A program made the position numbers and the translations under genes. The notes under the pieces were generated by a model. That model ran no database searches, was not told the DNA's origin, and worked only from the letters and a program-made list of their open reading frames with translations. A DNA stretch of 22,363 nucleotides, from positions 1 through 22,363 of IMG/VR virus record IMGVR_UViG_3300030116_006926. One strand, 5' to 3'. Shown here piece by piece: positions 14,301-22,269 of this stretch; the stretch's first letter is position 1; every line of letters begins with the position of its first letter. The stretch is from a virus.

Positions 14301-15639
14301 CTTTTTGTGCTGCTGTGTAGGCTTCATCTGTTGGTTGATATTTTCTAAAAGCGTTAAATATATTACTTTTACTTCTAAATATTTCAAACGTATTACTAGA
14401 GTATCCCGCTAATCTTTTTTTAAATAAATCTTTAAATTCTTGTGTAGCTTTTTTACCTGCACCTTCTGTGGTTCTAGCAAGTATATCAACTAAATTATTT
14501 AATTCTATTCTACCCGCATTTAAACTATCTCTTAAATTTTCAAGACTTTTAGGAGGTAGCTTTTTAAGTTTTAAATCATCTAATATTTTCCCTAATTTAA
14601 CTTCATCAATTCCTTTAGTTAAATCTCCCCCTATTAATAAATCATTTACGTCATTAAAAAATTTTAATTTTTGACCTTTGGCACTTTTATCACTAGCTTC
14701 TAATGCAGTTGGAAAAATACCGTCTATTACTTTAGTTATGTTTCTAACAATTTGACTAGCTCTTCTTTGATCTCTTACTTTTAGTCCTTGTTTTTGCATT
14801 TCACTTTCAAATATTTCTTGTGTTAACTTACCTCTTGGAGTGAAAGGAGCTCTTATATATTTATCAATTGCTCTTTGAAATTGACTATTGCTATATGCTA
14901 AATCTTTTCCTCTTTTAGCTAAAAGTTTTGCTGTTTTACCAGCGCCAAAAGCAAAAGGAGTTACAAGTAAAGACTCACCACCAAACTTAATTCTATTCAT
15001 TAACTTTCTAGCGGCATCATCTCTTCCTACACTTTCACCTCTATCTAACTCAGTAGGTCCTTCAAACATGTCTCCAAAAGTTCCTATCTCTTCATTGTCT
15101 ACAACTAAAGTCTCTCCTGCAGCTCCACCTGTAATGGCTGCAGCGTATCTAGGGTATTTAGCTTTACTATTTAAATTACGAACTTTGGTTAAAGCCTCTA
15201 GTAGTCTATCTTTATCAGGTGTTGAACCTTTTTTTCTAATAACCGTCCCTGGCTTAACACCAAATCTTTTTGCTACTTCTCCAAATACTTTACGTTCACT
15301 ACCAAAATTAGCGTATGCATTAGCTCTTCTAGCCTTTAAAGCATTAGCTGTTAATTTTCTAGCAGCACTATTTGCTACTTTAAATCCTACACCACCTGGT
15401 ACAGCTATCTGAACTATGGCCTCTGTTAATTTTCCTATTAATCTATCTTCTGCTATTTCTTCAAAAGGATTTAGTTTATCAAAAAATTCCTCTACCTCAG
15501 CCGCTTTATCTGTATCCATGCCCAGGTCTATTAACTCAGCGCCTAATGAAACTATACCTTCTGGTATTTTAATAATACCAGATGCTAGACCCGCAGCAAA
15601 AGATTTATACCAACTAGTGGAGTTATCTTCTTCAGCCAT
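11392..15639 (-). CDS. Large internal virion / DNA-ejection-type protein
   Basis: At 1415 aa this is the largest gene, in the position where podoviruses encode their giant internal core/ejection protein (compare T7 gp16). It is mostly alpha-helical and charged, with several moderately hydrophobic helices (for example SWFYRNLLLFPKGIS and an Ala/Gly-rich stretch near the N-terminus: SFAAGLASGIIKIPEGIVSLG). Near the end is FATGGHVEG (about 1300-1308), then an acidic region, a Pro-rich linker (PELPTPPIPL) and a Gln/Asn-rich tail. The pattern resembles large polyvalent or internal virion proteins of uncultured marine phages. No lytic transglycosylase motif is obvious to me. AGGA about eight bases upstream supports the start. 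Confidence 0.85.
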   Translation of the reverse strand: MAEEDNSTSWYKSFAAGLASGIIKIPEGIVSLGAELIDLGMDTDKAAEVEEFFDKLNPFEEIAEDRLIGKLTEAIVQIAVPGGVGFKVANSAARKLTANALKARRANAYANFGSERKVFGEVAKRFGVKPGTVIRKKGSTPDKDRLLEALTKVRNLNSKAKYPRYAAAITGGAAGETLVVDNEEIGTFGDMFEGPTELDRGESVGRDDAARKLMNRIKFGGESLLVTPFAFGAGKTAKLLAKRGKDLAYSNSQFQRAIDKYIRAPFTPRGKLTQEIFESEMQKQGLKVRDQRRASQIVRNITKVIDGIFPTALEASDKSAKGQKLKFFNDVNDLLIGGDLTKGIDEVKLGKILDDLKLKKLPPKSLENLRDSLNAGRIELNNLVDILARTTEGAGKKATQEFKDLFKKRLAGYSSNTFEIFRSKSNIFNAFRKYQPTDEAYTAAQKVFAKSTGATENEARQIIDEILDQAYRVKDPSNLPDFKYTTKTMEDGTLKPVTREVGLDLGSAGSAEEKRALRELFGEIKDPRFTLFNSMTALSSRARTASYFDEISRKNKAVQDAGGRGFFWDSADAAKIGVDSRNTGIEVVAMKDVIGDITAAKNLVNPLSTKYTTREIAEGIRSANDVVSGLQAFVRGTKEMSGAEQAVSWFYRNLLLFPKGISQMSKTIFSIPTHIRNFMSAGAFAAANGLIPFFLENPKLLGKAFAEGIDVSGLLKLGPGSSRAQIAYQDLLELGVTNSQVQMGDLISLLKDTNAGSTMMNINGPLSKMLNAVKKTGEFFQSKYVAEDDTFKITNYVVELERLKARGAKRAGVSLDEFRKQLDEGIIKTGPNKGVVDRSSELWKLKTEAANIVKNTVPNYAYVGDVVKTARLLPIGNFMSFPAEIIRTTTNIAERGLKEMSHELGEGAVRVKGSNLTPTVTEILRDGSERVVKNSAYVDGSFGTGFKRLVGMATTLTAVPIAVTEGAKALYDVTSEEIDAIRRFVPEWSKNSTIVPLRLDDGELRYIDFSKSNAYDVIARPYRTIVNNLIEGDKDSETILQSFSEGVMEASGEIMDPFISESIFTEAMFDLAVRRGRTVDGRQLYTDQTSAGDKLAIQMQHLANALLPNLKPYQRIGGAAFGKVDPSGQALEIGPELAGYMGLRPIKVNPLRSMSFKIAGYQRGIREARREFTGGFFGLLKGGEKSPEDVIERYIASNKARFNVQKEMYKDIEAAKLLDTPVTSLAREFKERQISAKVFGQLSNGRFDPYYPSLDIIRKFQEIARNIGEDNPFLSAQGDVNAIRNEIRKLALDQRFIAGFATGGHVEGIEPALTTFADALPIINQIDQDLENLDLDDEFNIQVSDYITIQPELPTPPIPLQVASAEPNAQVITQGQQVVNQGLSAQNPGLTRTENALYSDAEKEITLRNRGIKNA

Positions 15640-15641
15640 TA

Positions 15642-17060
15642 TTAAGTCCTGTTTCTATATTCTTCTAAAAATTTTTCGTAATCTGATTTTTGTTGTCCAG
15701 TCATTCTCGTATCAAGAGCAATAGGAAATCTCCCTGCCTCGTCTCTAATGTTTCTTCCTTGGGCTACTGGAAGTACGGTGCCTCTTGCTGAGATGCCTGC
15801 TAGCCTTATAGCTCGATCTTGTTCCCGCAGGTCAGCTGAACCTCGTGGGTATTCGTAACTCTCGTCTTCTCCTATTTCTTTTTTACTACGTCTAGGTAGT
15901 TTTTCTATAGCTTCTTTTACTGATTCTGTTGTTTTTTGTGTTATTTTTCCGTCATTGTCAGTCTCGGTTCCTTGATCATACACAACAAATTTATATTCTT
16001 TACCATCTTTTATAAGTTGATACTGTATGTCGTTAGTCCAATCGTAGTATATCCTGTTGGTGTTATTGCCTTTTTTACCAAATTTTTTAGCAGCTGTTTT
16101 TAATGATTTCTCGTCCTGCACAGCTTTAGGGTCCAATGGCTCTGATGCAACAAGTAAACCTTGATCCCTTAAAGATCTAGTATCTTTTAATTTCCATGTT
16201 TCTTTTCTAGTAGCCTCACCTATATCGCCATATATTTGATTTTTTACACCCTCTTCAGCGTTATTTCTGATAGTGTTTTCTATGCCGCTTATTAATTTTT
16301 GCTCTTCTTTTAATAATCCTAATGCATTTGTATATTGAATTTCTAATTCTTTAAATCTATCTTTTTGTTTTTTATCATATAAATCTGAGTCTATAGCAGC
16401 TTTTATTTTTAATAAATTTTTCTCAAGATCAGCTTGTCTATCAAACATTGTTCCCTCTTGTGCAAATTTTAATCCTAATAGTTTTTCTTCTTGAGAAAAA
16501 TCTTTTTCTTGTAATTTTAATAATCTATCTGTTTCTTGTTTAAATTTTTTTAATATAAAATCCTGTTCTCTTTGAGTTTTTTCATAATCTTGTTTTCTCT
16601 CTTCTAAAGTCTCACCTCTTCTTATACTTAAATCAGCTGCAGCTAGTCCTAGATCTCTATCTCTTTTAGCTCTTGCTTCCTGTGCTTCAATTAAAGCTAG
16701 GTTAGGTTTTTCTAATCTAGCAATAGCGTCCGCAAAACTAGTAGCCTTAGCCACTGCAGGGCCAGCTGTTAATAAATATTGTGTGAATGGGTCAAAACTT
16801 GTATCTTCACCTAAACCAGATTTTAATTTATCAAGATAATAAGCAGTATCTCTCTCTTCCCCAAAATCAGGTACTTCTCTTTCAGTTATTTGTTCTCTTA
16901 AACCCAAAAGCCCTTGATCCGCTGCTCTATCCATTTGCAGTGGATTTTCAAAAGGATTACTTCCTATTTGAAAAGACTTTCTATCTTGAATCTCAGACAT
17001 GATACCAACACCGACGTTACCGCCTTTTCTAAACATTGGTCTTTTAAATGTTTGACTCAC
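15642..17060 (-). CDS. Virion protein with central coiled coil and N-terminal FRKGG motif
   Basis: This 472-aa protein begins SQTFKRPMFRKGGNVGVGIM. The MFRKGG-x-V start is recurrent in marine phage virion proteins. A long charged helical region (about 115-275, rich in Glu, Lys, Gln and Leu) should be a coiled coil. It is followed by a beta-rich part with IYYDWTNDIQYQLIKDGKEYKFVVYD (about 340-365) and a basic, disordered C-terminus. It lies between the giant protein and the Gln-rich protein, adjoining the latter with no gap, so all are co-expressed. A role as internal core or tail component is inferred from neighbours only. Confidence 0.85.
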   Translation of the reverse strand: MSQTFKRPMFRKGGNVGVGIMSEIQDRKSFQIGSNPFENPLQMDRAADQGLLGLREQITEREVPDFGEERDTAYYLDKLKSGLGEDTSFDPFTQYLLTAGPAVAKATSFADAIARLEKPNLALIEAQEARAKRDRDLGLAAADLSIRRGETLEERKQDYEKTQREQDFILKKFKQETDRLLKLQEKDFSQEEKLLGLKFAQEGTMFDRQADLEKNLLKIKAAIDSDLYDKKQKDRFKELEIQYTNALGLLKEEQKLISGIENTIRNNAEEGVKNQIYGDIGEATRKETWKLKDTRSLRDQGLLVASEPLDPKAVQDEKSLKTAAKKFGKKGNNTNRIYYDWTNDIQYQLIKDGKEYKFVVYDQGTETDNDGKITQKTTESVKEAIEKLPRRSKKEIGEDESYEYPRGSADLREQDRAIRLAGISARGTVLPVAQGRNIRDEAGRFPIALDTRMTGQQKSDYEKFLEEYRNRT

Positions 17061-17921
17061 TTAATTTCCTCCTAAACCAAATGCTCTGTATATTCCAGCT
17101 AATGTTCCACCTGCTCCAATAGCGGTTGCAATAGGACTAGGACTTGGAGCTATGACTTGAGTTGTTTGACCTGGATATCCAGCTATTAAGCTTGTTACAC
17201 CACTACCAAAAGCTTGAGCAGCAGTTAATGGTTGATTTAATTGTTGTTGGGCCAACTGTTGCTGTGCCTGTAGTTGAGCTTGTCTCTGGGCCTGATTCTG
17301 GGCACCCAAAGTTGTTAAGGCCCCAACATCTTGACCTAAGAAAGCTTGTTGCGCTCTACCTAATCCTAATTGATTGGCTGCTAAAGCTTGTTGATTTTGA
17401 AATGCTTGTTGAGCTAAATTTTGGGCCTGGCCAAAACCTTGTTGCAAGAGTTGTGCTTGTAATGCTGCACGGTTTCTGTCGCTTGCTGCTTGGTACTCGG
17501 CTCTTTGAACACCTTCTCTACCACCTCCAAGAACACCTCTGCTTACAGCTTGAGCAGCAATGTTAGGTATACCTTTTGCTGCCTGAACATCAAACTCCTG
17601 TAACGTAGCATCTATAACATCTTGTTGATATGGAGACATGAAAGCTTGAAAAGCTGTTGGCCCTGTTAATGTTCCAGCTTGAGCCTCCCTTGCAGCTGCA
17701 GATTGTAAGAATGGTTGATATGCTCCTAAACCTTGTGTAGCTAATTGTTGAGCCGCCGTTTGTAAAGGGTCTTGCGCAGCCACAAACTGTGGACCAAATA
17801 CTTTAGAAAGATCTGCTGTTTTAATTTGACCTGTTGCAGTTGCAAGATCTCCTAAAAATGTTTTACCAGCAGCTTCTATAAACTCTGGTGGTAATATACG
17901 TTGTTCTGTTACTTCAGCCAT
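17061..17921 (-). CDS. Gln/Ala-rich virion protein (internal/ejection-type)
   Basis: This 286-aa protein has an extremely Gln/Ala-rich central region (about 150-235), including repeated QAQ, QQA and AQQQL patterns that should form a long helix. It has a conserved-looking block MSPYQQDVIDATLQEFD and then GGGREGVQRAEYQAASDRNRAAL. I recognise this layout from internal virion proteins of T7-like marine phages (gp14-like position). The C-terminus has a hydrophobic Gly/Ala segment (IATAIGAGGTLAGIYRAFGLG) that could insert in a membrane during ejection. The start ATG overlaps the preceding TAA (TAATG). The opposite-strand 134-codon frame is a shadow of the biased composition. Confidence 0.87.
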   Translation of the reverse strand: MAEVTEQRILPPEFIEAAGKTFLGDLATATGQIKTADLSKVFGPQFVAAQDPLQTAAQQLATQGLGAYQPFLQSAAAREAQAGTLTGPTAFQAFMSPYQQDVIDATLQEFDVQAAKGIPNIAAQAVSRGVLGGGREGVQRAEYQAASDRNRAALQAQLLQQGFGQAQNLAQQAFQNQQALAANQLGLGRAQQAFLGQDVGALTTLGAQNQAQRQAQLQAQQQLAQQQLNQPLTAAQAFGSGVTSLIAGYPGQTTQVIAPSPSPIATAIGAGGTLAGIYRAFGLGGN

Positions 17922-18991
17922 TATGCTACCTTATTCTCCAATCTCTTCATTTGATCATACATTCTTTGTGCTCCTTTTTCAATGCTGCCATCGCCAGCAC
18001 CTCTAACAGCATCAGCCGTCATTACAAATTCATTTTTACTTAACATAGCTGGTACATCATCAGCTCTCTCTTTTATACCCACTGGCACAAAACCACCTTC
18101 ATCTCTATAATCTCTTTCTAAAACACCCGCTTTATTAGTTCTCATAATACCTGTTGGCATGCCACCAGCAGCTTTTTTATTCTTTTCGTATTCTCTAAGA
18201 AGCTCCATAAGTTTTTCCATTCTATTAGCTTTTTTCTTTAGCTCATAGTTTTTAACCTCACCTCTTGCTAGTCCAGGCATAGTCTCTTCTAATTCTTTTT
18301 CAGTCATAAATTTAACGCTATCTTTTAAACCTATACGACCACCATCTTTTACAGCTATGGGTTTATTTCTTTTTAAGTATTGTAAAAACTCTTGCATCAT
18401 TCGATTTTGATTTTTCATTTTTTCAAACTCACCTTTTTCTTGTAAAAATTTTTTAAACTCTTCTTCTGGAAAAGGCACTTTACCTTCTGCGAAACCAACT
18501 CTACCACCCGTGGCGTCATATTCACGAGTGTTAACGTCTATAAATTCTTGTATCTCTGTCTCCTGTGCATCTGGATTTAATTTTGTAAAATACTCTCTTA
18601 AATATCCACTTAGAGCATTTCTATCTTGTGTGATAGCTTCTATCTCTTCTTTAGATTTGCCTTGAGATAAAAGATAAGTTGCTATACCTGTTCCTATTCC
18701 AAGTTTGCCACCCGTTCCTAAACCAGCAAGTTTATCTAGAGCACCACTTAATATTCCACCTTGTCTTGCGGCTCCACTGCCTGGTCCTACCATTCCAAAC
18801 AAAGTAGTCCCTAGTTTAGTATTTGCTAGACCAGCAAAAGGTCCCATACCCGCTAATCCAAAACCACCAGCTAATAGTAAACCTTTACCTACAGGGGATT
18901 TAATTAGTTTTTTAACACCTTTACCTATGCTTTTTACTAAGCTTCCTAATCCGTATAGTTGTCTGGGTTCCTGCATCCTTGATATTGCCAT
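17921..18991 (-). CDS. Virion protein with repeated GGR-V/I-G motifs
   Basis: This 356-aa protein has three parts. The N-terminal 110 residues are Gly/Ala/Leu-rich with basic starts (GKGVKKLIKSPVGKGLLLAGG), possibly membrane-active. The middle has ATGGRVGFAEG (160-170) and KDGGRIGLKD (215-224) flanked by charged helices. The C-terminus has DEGGFVPVG (297-305) and DDVPAMLSKNEFVMTADAV (311-329), then a terminal helix. I recall this C-terminal block from uncultured marine phage structural genes. It suggests a virion-associated role, perhaps internal. Function is otherwise unknown. The first gene after a 55-bp gap, it has no evident Shine-Dalgarno sequence. Confidence 0.85.
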   Translation of the reverse strand: MAISRMQEPRQLYGLGSLVKSIGKGVKKLIKSPVGKGLLLAGGFGLAGMGPFAGLANTKLGTTLFGMVGPGSGAARQGGILSGALDKLAGLGTGGKLGIGTGIATYLLSQGKSKEEIEAITQDRNALSGYLREYFTKLNPDAQETEIQEFIDVNTREYDATGGRVGFAEGKVPFPEEEFKKFLQEKGEFEKMKNQNRMMQEFLQYLKRNKPIAVKDGGRIGLKDSVKFMTEKELEETMPGLARGEVKNYELKKKANRMEKLMELLREYEKNKKAAGGMPTGIMRTNKAGVLERDYRDEGGFVPVGIKERADDVPAMLSKNEFVMTADAVRGAGDGSIEKGAQRMYDQMKRLENKVA

Positions 18992-19046
18992 AATGTTGTC
19001 TAAATTTAAGTTAAAGGCAGGCGTACTAATCCTGAAATATCACACT
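18992..19046. other. Short intergenic gap in late operon
   Basis: This is the only real gap in the late operon, 55 bp between the second GT-A gene and the 356-aa virion gene. A weak CAGG/CCTG hairpin is present but no convincing promoter or terminator. Confidence 0.6.
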
Positions 19047-19895
19047 TTATTTGATTTTTTTCTGGTCGTCAACAGGTTTTAAGTTATCAAAAAATCTACC
19101 ATAGTATTGATATTCACCCACATGATTAATATAATCCATGATATAAACAAAGACTTTGCCCCCTATATCTGTCCATCTTTGACAAAAACCAAAGTCTTCA
19201 CCAAAATATCTTTTGGTATCGGTCTCATGAAGAGTGTCAAAAAAGTTAAAAAAGTTTTCTTTTTTAACCTCTTTTCCATTTATATTTGTTGGCTGATAAA
19301 TCTCCAGTTCTGGATATTTTTCAATCATGTCAGTTAATACTTTTCTTTTAATTAACATACATCCTGTTGGAGCATGAGTTACTTCTACAACTCCATTATT
19401 CGAGTCTATATTAGTTTGATCACTTAGTTTTAAAGGAAACGTATATCCAGGTTTTTTAAGATCCTCTGCTGATTTAGCCTCGTGTCTAGCCAACCATACT
19501 TTGTCCCAATTAAAAGACTTCATTGGATATGGGCAAGATATAACGTCTTTGTCAGCTGCTAACATTTTTTCAATTGTAGAAAAATCAAAATCAATATCTG
19601 AATCAATAAACAATAGATGAGTATAATTATCTTTATGGTTTAACATTTCAGCCACACATAGATTTCTACCTTGAGTGACTAGAGATGATTTCATTAATGT
19701 AAAACTAACTAATATGTTTTTTTGTAAACACTTTTGTTGAAACTTTAAAACAGCTTGACAATAGTGCATAGAAACATCGCTGTGCACAGGTGTACAAACC
19801 ATAATTTTATGTGGTGATGTTCCTAAATCAATTGTAGTAATTGATGTATCGTTTTCACTATTATCAAACCATATAGGTTTAGTTGGATCTTGCAT
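19047..19895 (-). CDS. GT-A fold glycosyltransferase (family 2-like), paralog of the 4598-5308 gene
   Basis: This 282-aa cytosolic glycosyltransferase has IMVCTPVHSD (about 31-40), SLVTQGRNLC (71-80), LLFIDSDIDFD with DxD at 98-100, APTGCMLIKRKV (175-186), KYPELEI, and YFGEDFGFCQRW (230-241) with NHVG (H258). These blocks match the replication-region paralog in order and spacing, so both derive from one ancestor. It sits directly after a GT4 gene (17-bp overlap) in the virion operon. The pair may build a glycan on virion, capsid decoration or host surface. Donor and acceptor are unknown. Confidence 0.88.
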   Translation of the reverse strand: MQDPTKPIWFDNSENDTSITTIDLGTSPHKIMVCTPVHSDVSMHYCQAVLKFQQKCLQKNILVSFTLMKSSLVTQGRNLCVAEMLNHKDNYTHLLFIDSDIDFDFSTIEKMLAADKDVISCPYPMKSFNWDKVWLARHEAKSAEDLKKPGYTFPLKLSDQTNIDSNNGVVEVTHAPTGCMLIKRKVLTDMIEKYPELEIYQPTNINGKEVKKENFFNFFDTLHETDTKRYFGEDFGFCQRWTDIGGKVFVYIMDYINHVGEYQYYGRFFDNLKPVDDQKKIK

Positions 19896-20826
19896 CTAAA
19901 ACTCCTTTCAAAAATGTCTGCCATTGATTGCCCACTTTATTCCAATTGTAATAAATATTAGCATAATTAGATTGTGAATTTAAGTGAGCATGAATTTGTT
20001 CTGTGTGTATAGTTTTAGCTGCTTGTTCAATTGCAAATCCAAATTTTTGAGCCAAAGCTTGATAGTTATTATCATAAGGAACATACATTGGAAACTCTGC
20101 TCCTGTTTCATACAATGCGCCAAAATCAGTTACGATAGAATAAAGACCAGCTGCCATACACTCTAATAAAGATATGCAGAACGTTTCTTCAAATATACTA
20201 GGATATACATACATGTGATAATTTTTTAAATTATCTTTTATGTATTGATTAGGTTTGTATCCTATATAGTTTACGTTAGATAAATTTTCTGCTTGTTCGT
20301 ATAGTTCCTTATAATGATGATCACTTTGATCATAAAAATCTTTTCCATATACTTCAGTTGAAGAATAAACATCTAGAGTTATTAAAGGATTTTTAACTAA
20401 CTGCATAGCTCCTAATAGAACAGATAAACCACGCCAAGGTGTATTTTGATGAACTATTCTTATCGGGTCACCTTTTTTATAAGGTTTCGAAGGTTCTATT
20501 TTATCTATACCATTTTTTATAACTACAGATTTGTGTGTCGGAATATTAAAATGATATCTATATTTTTCGTATGTCCAATGAGAATTAAATACATACCAGT
20601 CATACTTATCATGATTAGCGGAATTACTAAACCAAGGGGCTAGATTAGGTTGATCATAAGAATTTTTTTGCCAAAGAATATTTGGTTTGGTTGGATGCAA
20701 AGGTATTTTTTCTGGCACTGAAGTACAAATTTGCACTTGGTCTAATAAACTATTATCGACATATTTTCTTAAATATTCGAATTGTAGTTCTGTTCCGCCT
20801 TTAGGGTTTTGGTTTCTTATTATCAT
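19879..20826 (-). CDS. Glycosyltransferase family 4-like (GT-B fold)
   Basis: This 315-aa GT-B enzyme has an N-terminal donor-loop-like NPKGGTELQ (7-15), VIKNGID (102-108) linking the domains, and the family-4 C-terminal signature EETFCISLLECMAAG (213-227) followed by YSIVTDFGALYETG. The paired glutamates (E214, E222) match the EX7E motif of GT4 enzymes. The N-terminus is short: it starts at the donor loop without the usual first beta strand, and in-frame stops just upstream fix this start. The gene overlaps a 63-aa gene on one side and the GT-A gene on the other. It probably acts with that enzyme on the same glycan. Confidence 0.88.
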   Translation of the reverse strand: MIIRNQNPKGGTELQFEYLRKYVDNSLLDQVQICTSVPEKIPLHPTKPNILWQKNSYDQPNLAPWFSNSANHDKYDWYVFNSHWTYEKYRYHFNIPTHKSVVIKNGIDKIEPSKPYKKGDPIRIVHQNTPWRGLSVLLGAMQLVKNPLITLDVYSSTEVYGKDFYDQSDHHYKELYEQAENLSNVNYIGYKPNQYIKDNLKNYHMYVYPSIFEETFCISLLECMAAGLYSIVTDFGALYETGAEFPMYVPYDNNYQALAQKFGFAIEQAAKTIHTEQIHAHLNSQSNYANIYYNWNKVGNQWQTFLKGVLDARSN

Positions 20827-20992
20827 TCATTACTTTCTGAAATACTTCTAAACCTTTATTAGTAACTTGCACAGTAACGTCTTGAACAATATCAGGTCCT
20901 TCCATTTTTTCAGAAGAAGTTTCACCTGTCTTTGTGTTTCTATAGGTGGTTATTGTTGTACAGTCTATCTTTATAGTATTATCCGTTTTCAT
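20801..20992 (-). CDS. Small phage protein (63 aa), unknown function
   Basis: The gene begins MKTDNTIKIDCTTITTYRN. It is beta-rich with Thr/Lys repeats and ends in a helix plus a lysine/proline tail (VMNDNKKPKP). It overlaps the 116-aa gene upstream by 14 bp and the GT4 gene downstream by 26 bp, the usual packing for a real gene here. A GAGAG sequence precedes the ATG. No family is recognised. A small virion or assembly factor is possible from context. Confidence 0.75.
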   Translation of the reverse strand: MKTDNTIKIDCTTITTYRNTKTGETSSEKMEGPDIVQDVTVQVTNKGLEVFQKVMNDNKKPKP

Positions 20993-21329
20993 TCTCTCTG
21001 TTTATTAAAGCATAACTTATGGCACCTTGTATTGTATTACTGCCTGTTGCTGCTTGCACTGTTATAGCATCACCTGCTTCTAAATTCAAGCTTTGAGGTG
21101 TGGCATTTACTTGTGATTTAGCCGCTATCTCATCTCTAAAAAATTCATATTCAGTATTGGAATCAGATGAATCAACTAAATTCATTTGAACTAAAATACC
21201 TGATGATGCATCATTGTTTGCACAATATATGCTTTTAACTATGATTGCCCCATCACTAGGGCAAGTAAGCACTGTAGCTTTGTTTACATCAGCTTGTTTA
21301 AAACCTTGGTTCTTGTATTGTATTGTCAT
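20979..21329 (-). CDS. Small beta-rich virion protein
   Basis: This 116-aa protein is almost entirely beta-strand-like with Asn/Ser/Thr/Ala turns (MTIQYKNQGFKQADVNK, IIVKSIYCANNDASSGI, LNLEAGDAITVQAATGSN). It resembles, from memory, the short jellyroll-like proteins common in cyanophage and pelagiphage late operons that are thought to be head decoration or tail components. It lacks enzymatic motifs and signal peptide. Its ATG overlaps the stop of the 54-aa gene (ATGTCATGA). The role is inferred from fold impression and position. Confidence 0.8.
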   Translation of the reverse strand: MTIQYKNQGFKQADVNKATVLTCPSDGAIIVKSIYCANNDASSGILVQMNLVDSSDSNTEYEFFRDEIAAKSQVNATPQSLNLEAGDAITVQAATGSNTIQGAISYALINRENENG

Positions 21330-21490
21330 GACATGAAATAATTAAAAGCGTCTTGTTCGTTTTTTAAATCTTGTTGAAAAGAAAAATTAAGTTGTTGTTT
21401 CATAGTGGTTAAAGATTCAATAATTTGTCTTTGATTATCCACCTCATACTCTGGTTTAGGCTCGGGTATGTAGTTAGTTATCTTGGCCAC
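21326..21490 (-). CDS. Small phage protein (54 aa), GTG start
   Basis: This short gene lies between two virion genes. It reads MAKITNYIPEPKPEYEVDNQ at the start and ends with a helix containing LNFSFQQDLKNEQDAFNYF. The start is a GTG at 21488-21490 that shares its first base with the upstream TAG. It is supported by GGAG seven bases before. The stop overlaps the next ATG. No ATG gives a comparable frame. Small proteins of this kind recur between structural genes in marine podoviruses, but no function is known to me. Confidence 0.75.
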   Translation of the reverse strand: MAKITNYIPEPKPEYEVDNQRQIIESLTTMKQQLNFSFQQDLKNEQDAFNYFMS

Positions 21491-22269
21491 TATAACGCTC
21501 CAAAATCTCTATCTGAAAAATTACCAAAGTCTGCAGCTCCAAATCCGCCGCCACCTCCTGATCCTCTGTCTGGAGTGCCTCCTCTATCTTCTTTTTTAGG
21601 TCCTGGAGTTTTTCCACCAACACCTGTTGGAACACCTCTTTTAGGTTTTTTAGGGGTCTGGTCGGTAGGAAATTCTCCCTCACCTGCAAACTCTTCTGCA
21701 ATTTGTGAGCCTTGATCTATTAATCTTTGTCTCGCTGCTGTTATTAAATTAGTAGGATTTTTTTCATTTCTTATTAGACTAGCTAAATTTGTATAAGCTC
21801 CTTGTATTTTACCAAGTGGATACTCCGCACCAATTTGTCTTGGATCAAAAATATTAGATATTAATTGTAAAACTCCACCCGTAGGAATGTCAGTGAACAT
21901 TGCGTCTACATTTTTACCGTCTTCAGTTTGATATAAACCTGTTCTCATATTTCTAAATGCATCTATTTCAGTTGGAACAAAATCAAATCTGCCTGGAGCT
22001 AATTTAGTATAAACGTTTCTAGTTACAGTTTTTTTATCACTTAAATCTAAATCACCAAACCTACCTCCTCCTCCAGGGAAGTCATCTCTAGGAGATGATT
22101 TTCCTGTTTGAAACAATGTTTCTATACCAACGGGTTGTTGTGATATAGGCATTACTGGTAATATAGGGGCTACTGGTTGTGTAGTCGCTGGTGGTGGAAA
22201 GATACCTGTTATATCAGGTAAACCTTGTTTTAAATATTCTTGTGCTAAATCAAATAAAGTATTTGCCAT
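21490..22269 (-). CDS. Virion-associated protein with Gly/Pro-rich tail
   Basis: This 259-aa protein begins ANTLFDLAQEYLKQGLPDIT, followed by a Pro-rich linker. The middle (about 80-195) looks folded, with VYTKLAPGRFDFVPTEIDAFRNM and LQLISNIFDPRQIGAEYP. The C-terminal 60 residues are disordered and rich in Gly, Lys, Pro and Asp, with a five-glycine run. Similar low-complexity tails occur in marine phage structural proteins. The start is TAATG, overlapping the stop of the upstream gene. The exact role is unknown. Confidence 0.83.
   Translation of the reverse strand: MANTLFDLAQEYLKQGLPDITGIFPPPATTQPVAPILPVMPISQQPVGIETLFQTGKSSPRDDFPGGGGRFGDLDLSDKKTVTRNVYTKLAPGRFDFVPTEIDAFRNMRTGLYQTEDGKNVDAMFTDIPTGGVLQLISNIFDPRQIGAEYPLGKIQGAYTNLASLIRNEKNPTNLITAARQRLIDQGSQIAEEFAGEGEFPTDQTPKKPKRGVPTGVGGKTPGPKKEDRGGTPDRGSGGGGGFGAADFGNFSDRDFGAL

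Noticed and set aside
14888-15412. 174-codon plus-strand frame opposite the 1415-aa gene
   Set aside because: It is antisense to a clearly coding virion gene. It has a Leu/Ser/Pro-rich shadow composition and no ribosome site or neighbours on that strand.
17162-17566. 134-codon plus-strand frame
   Set aside because: It is a shadow of the Gln/Ala-rich virion gene. CAA/CAG-rich coding on one strand yields long Leu-rich open frames on the other.
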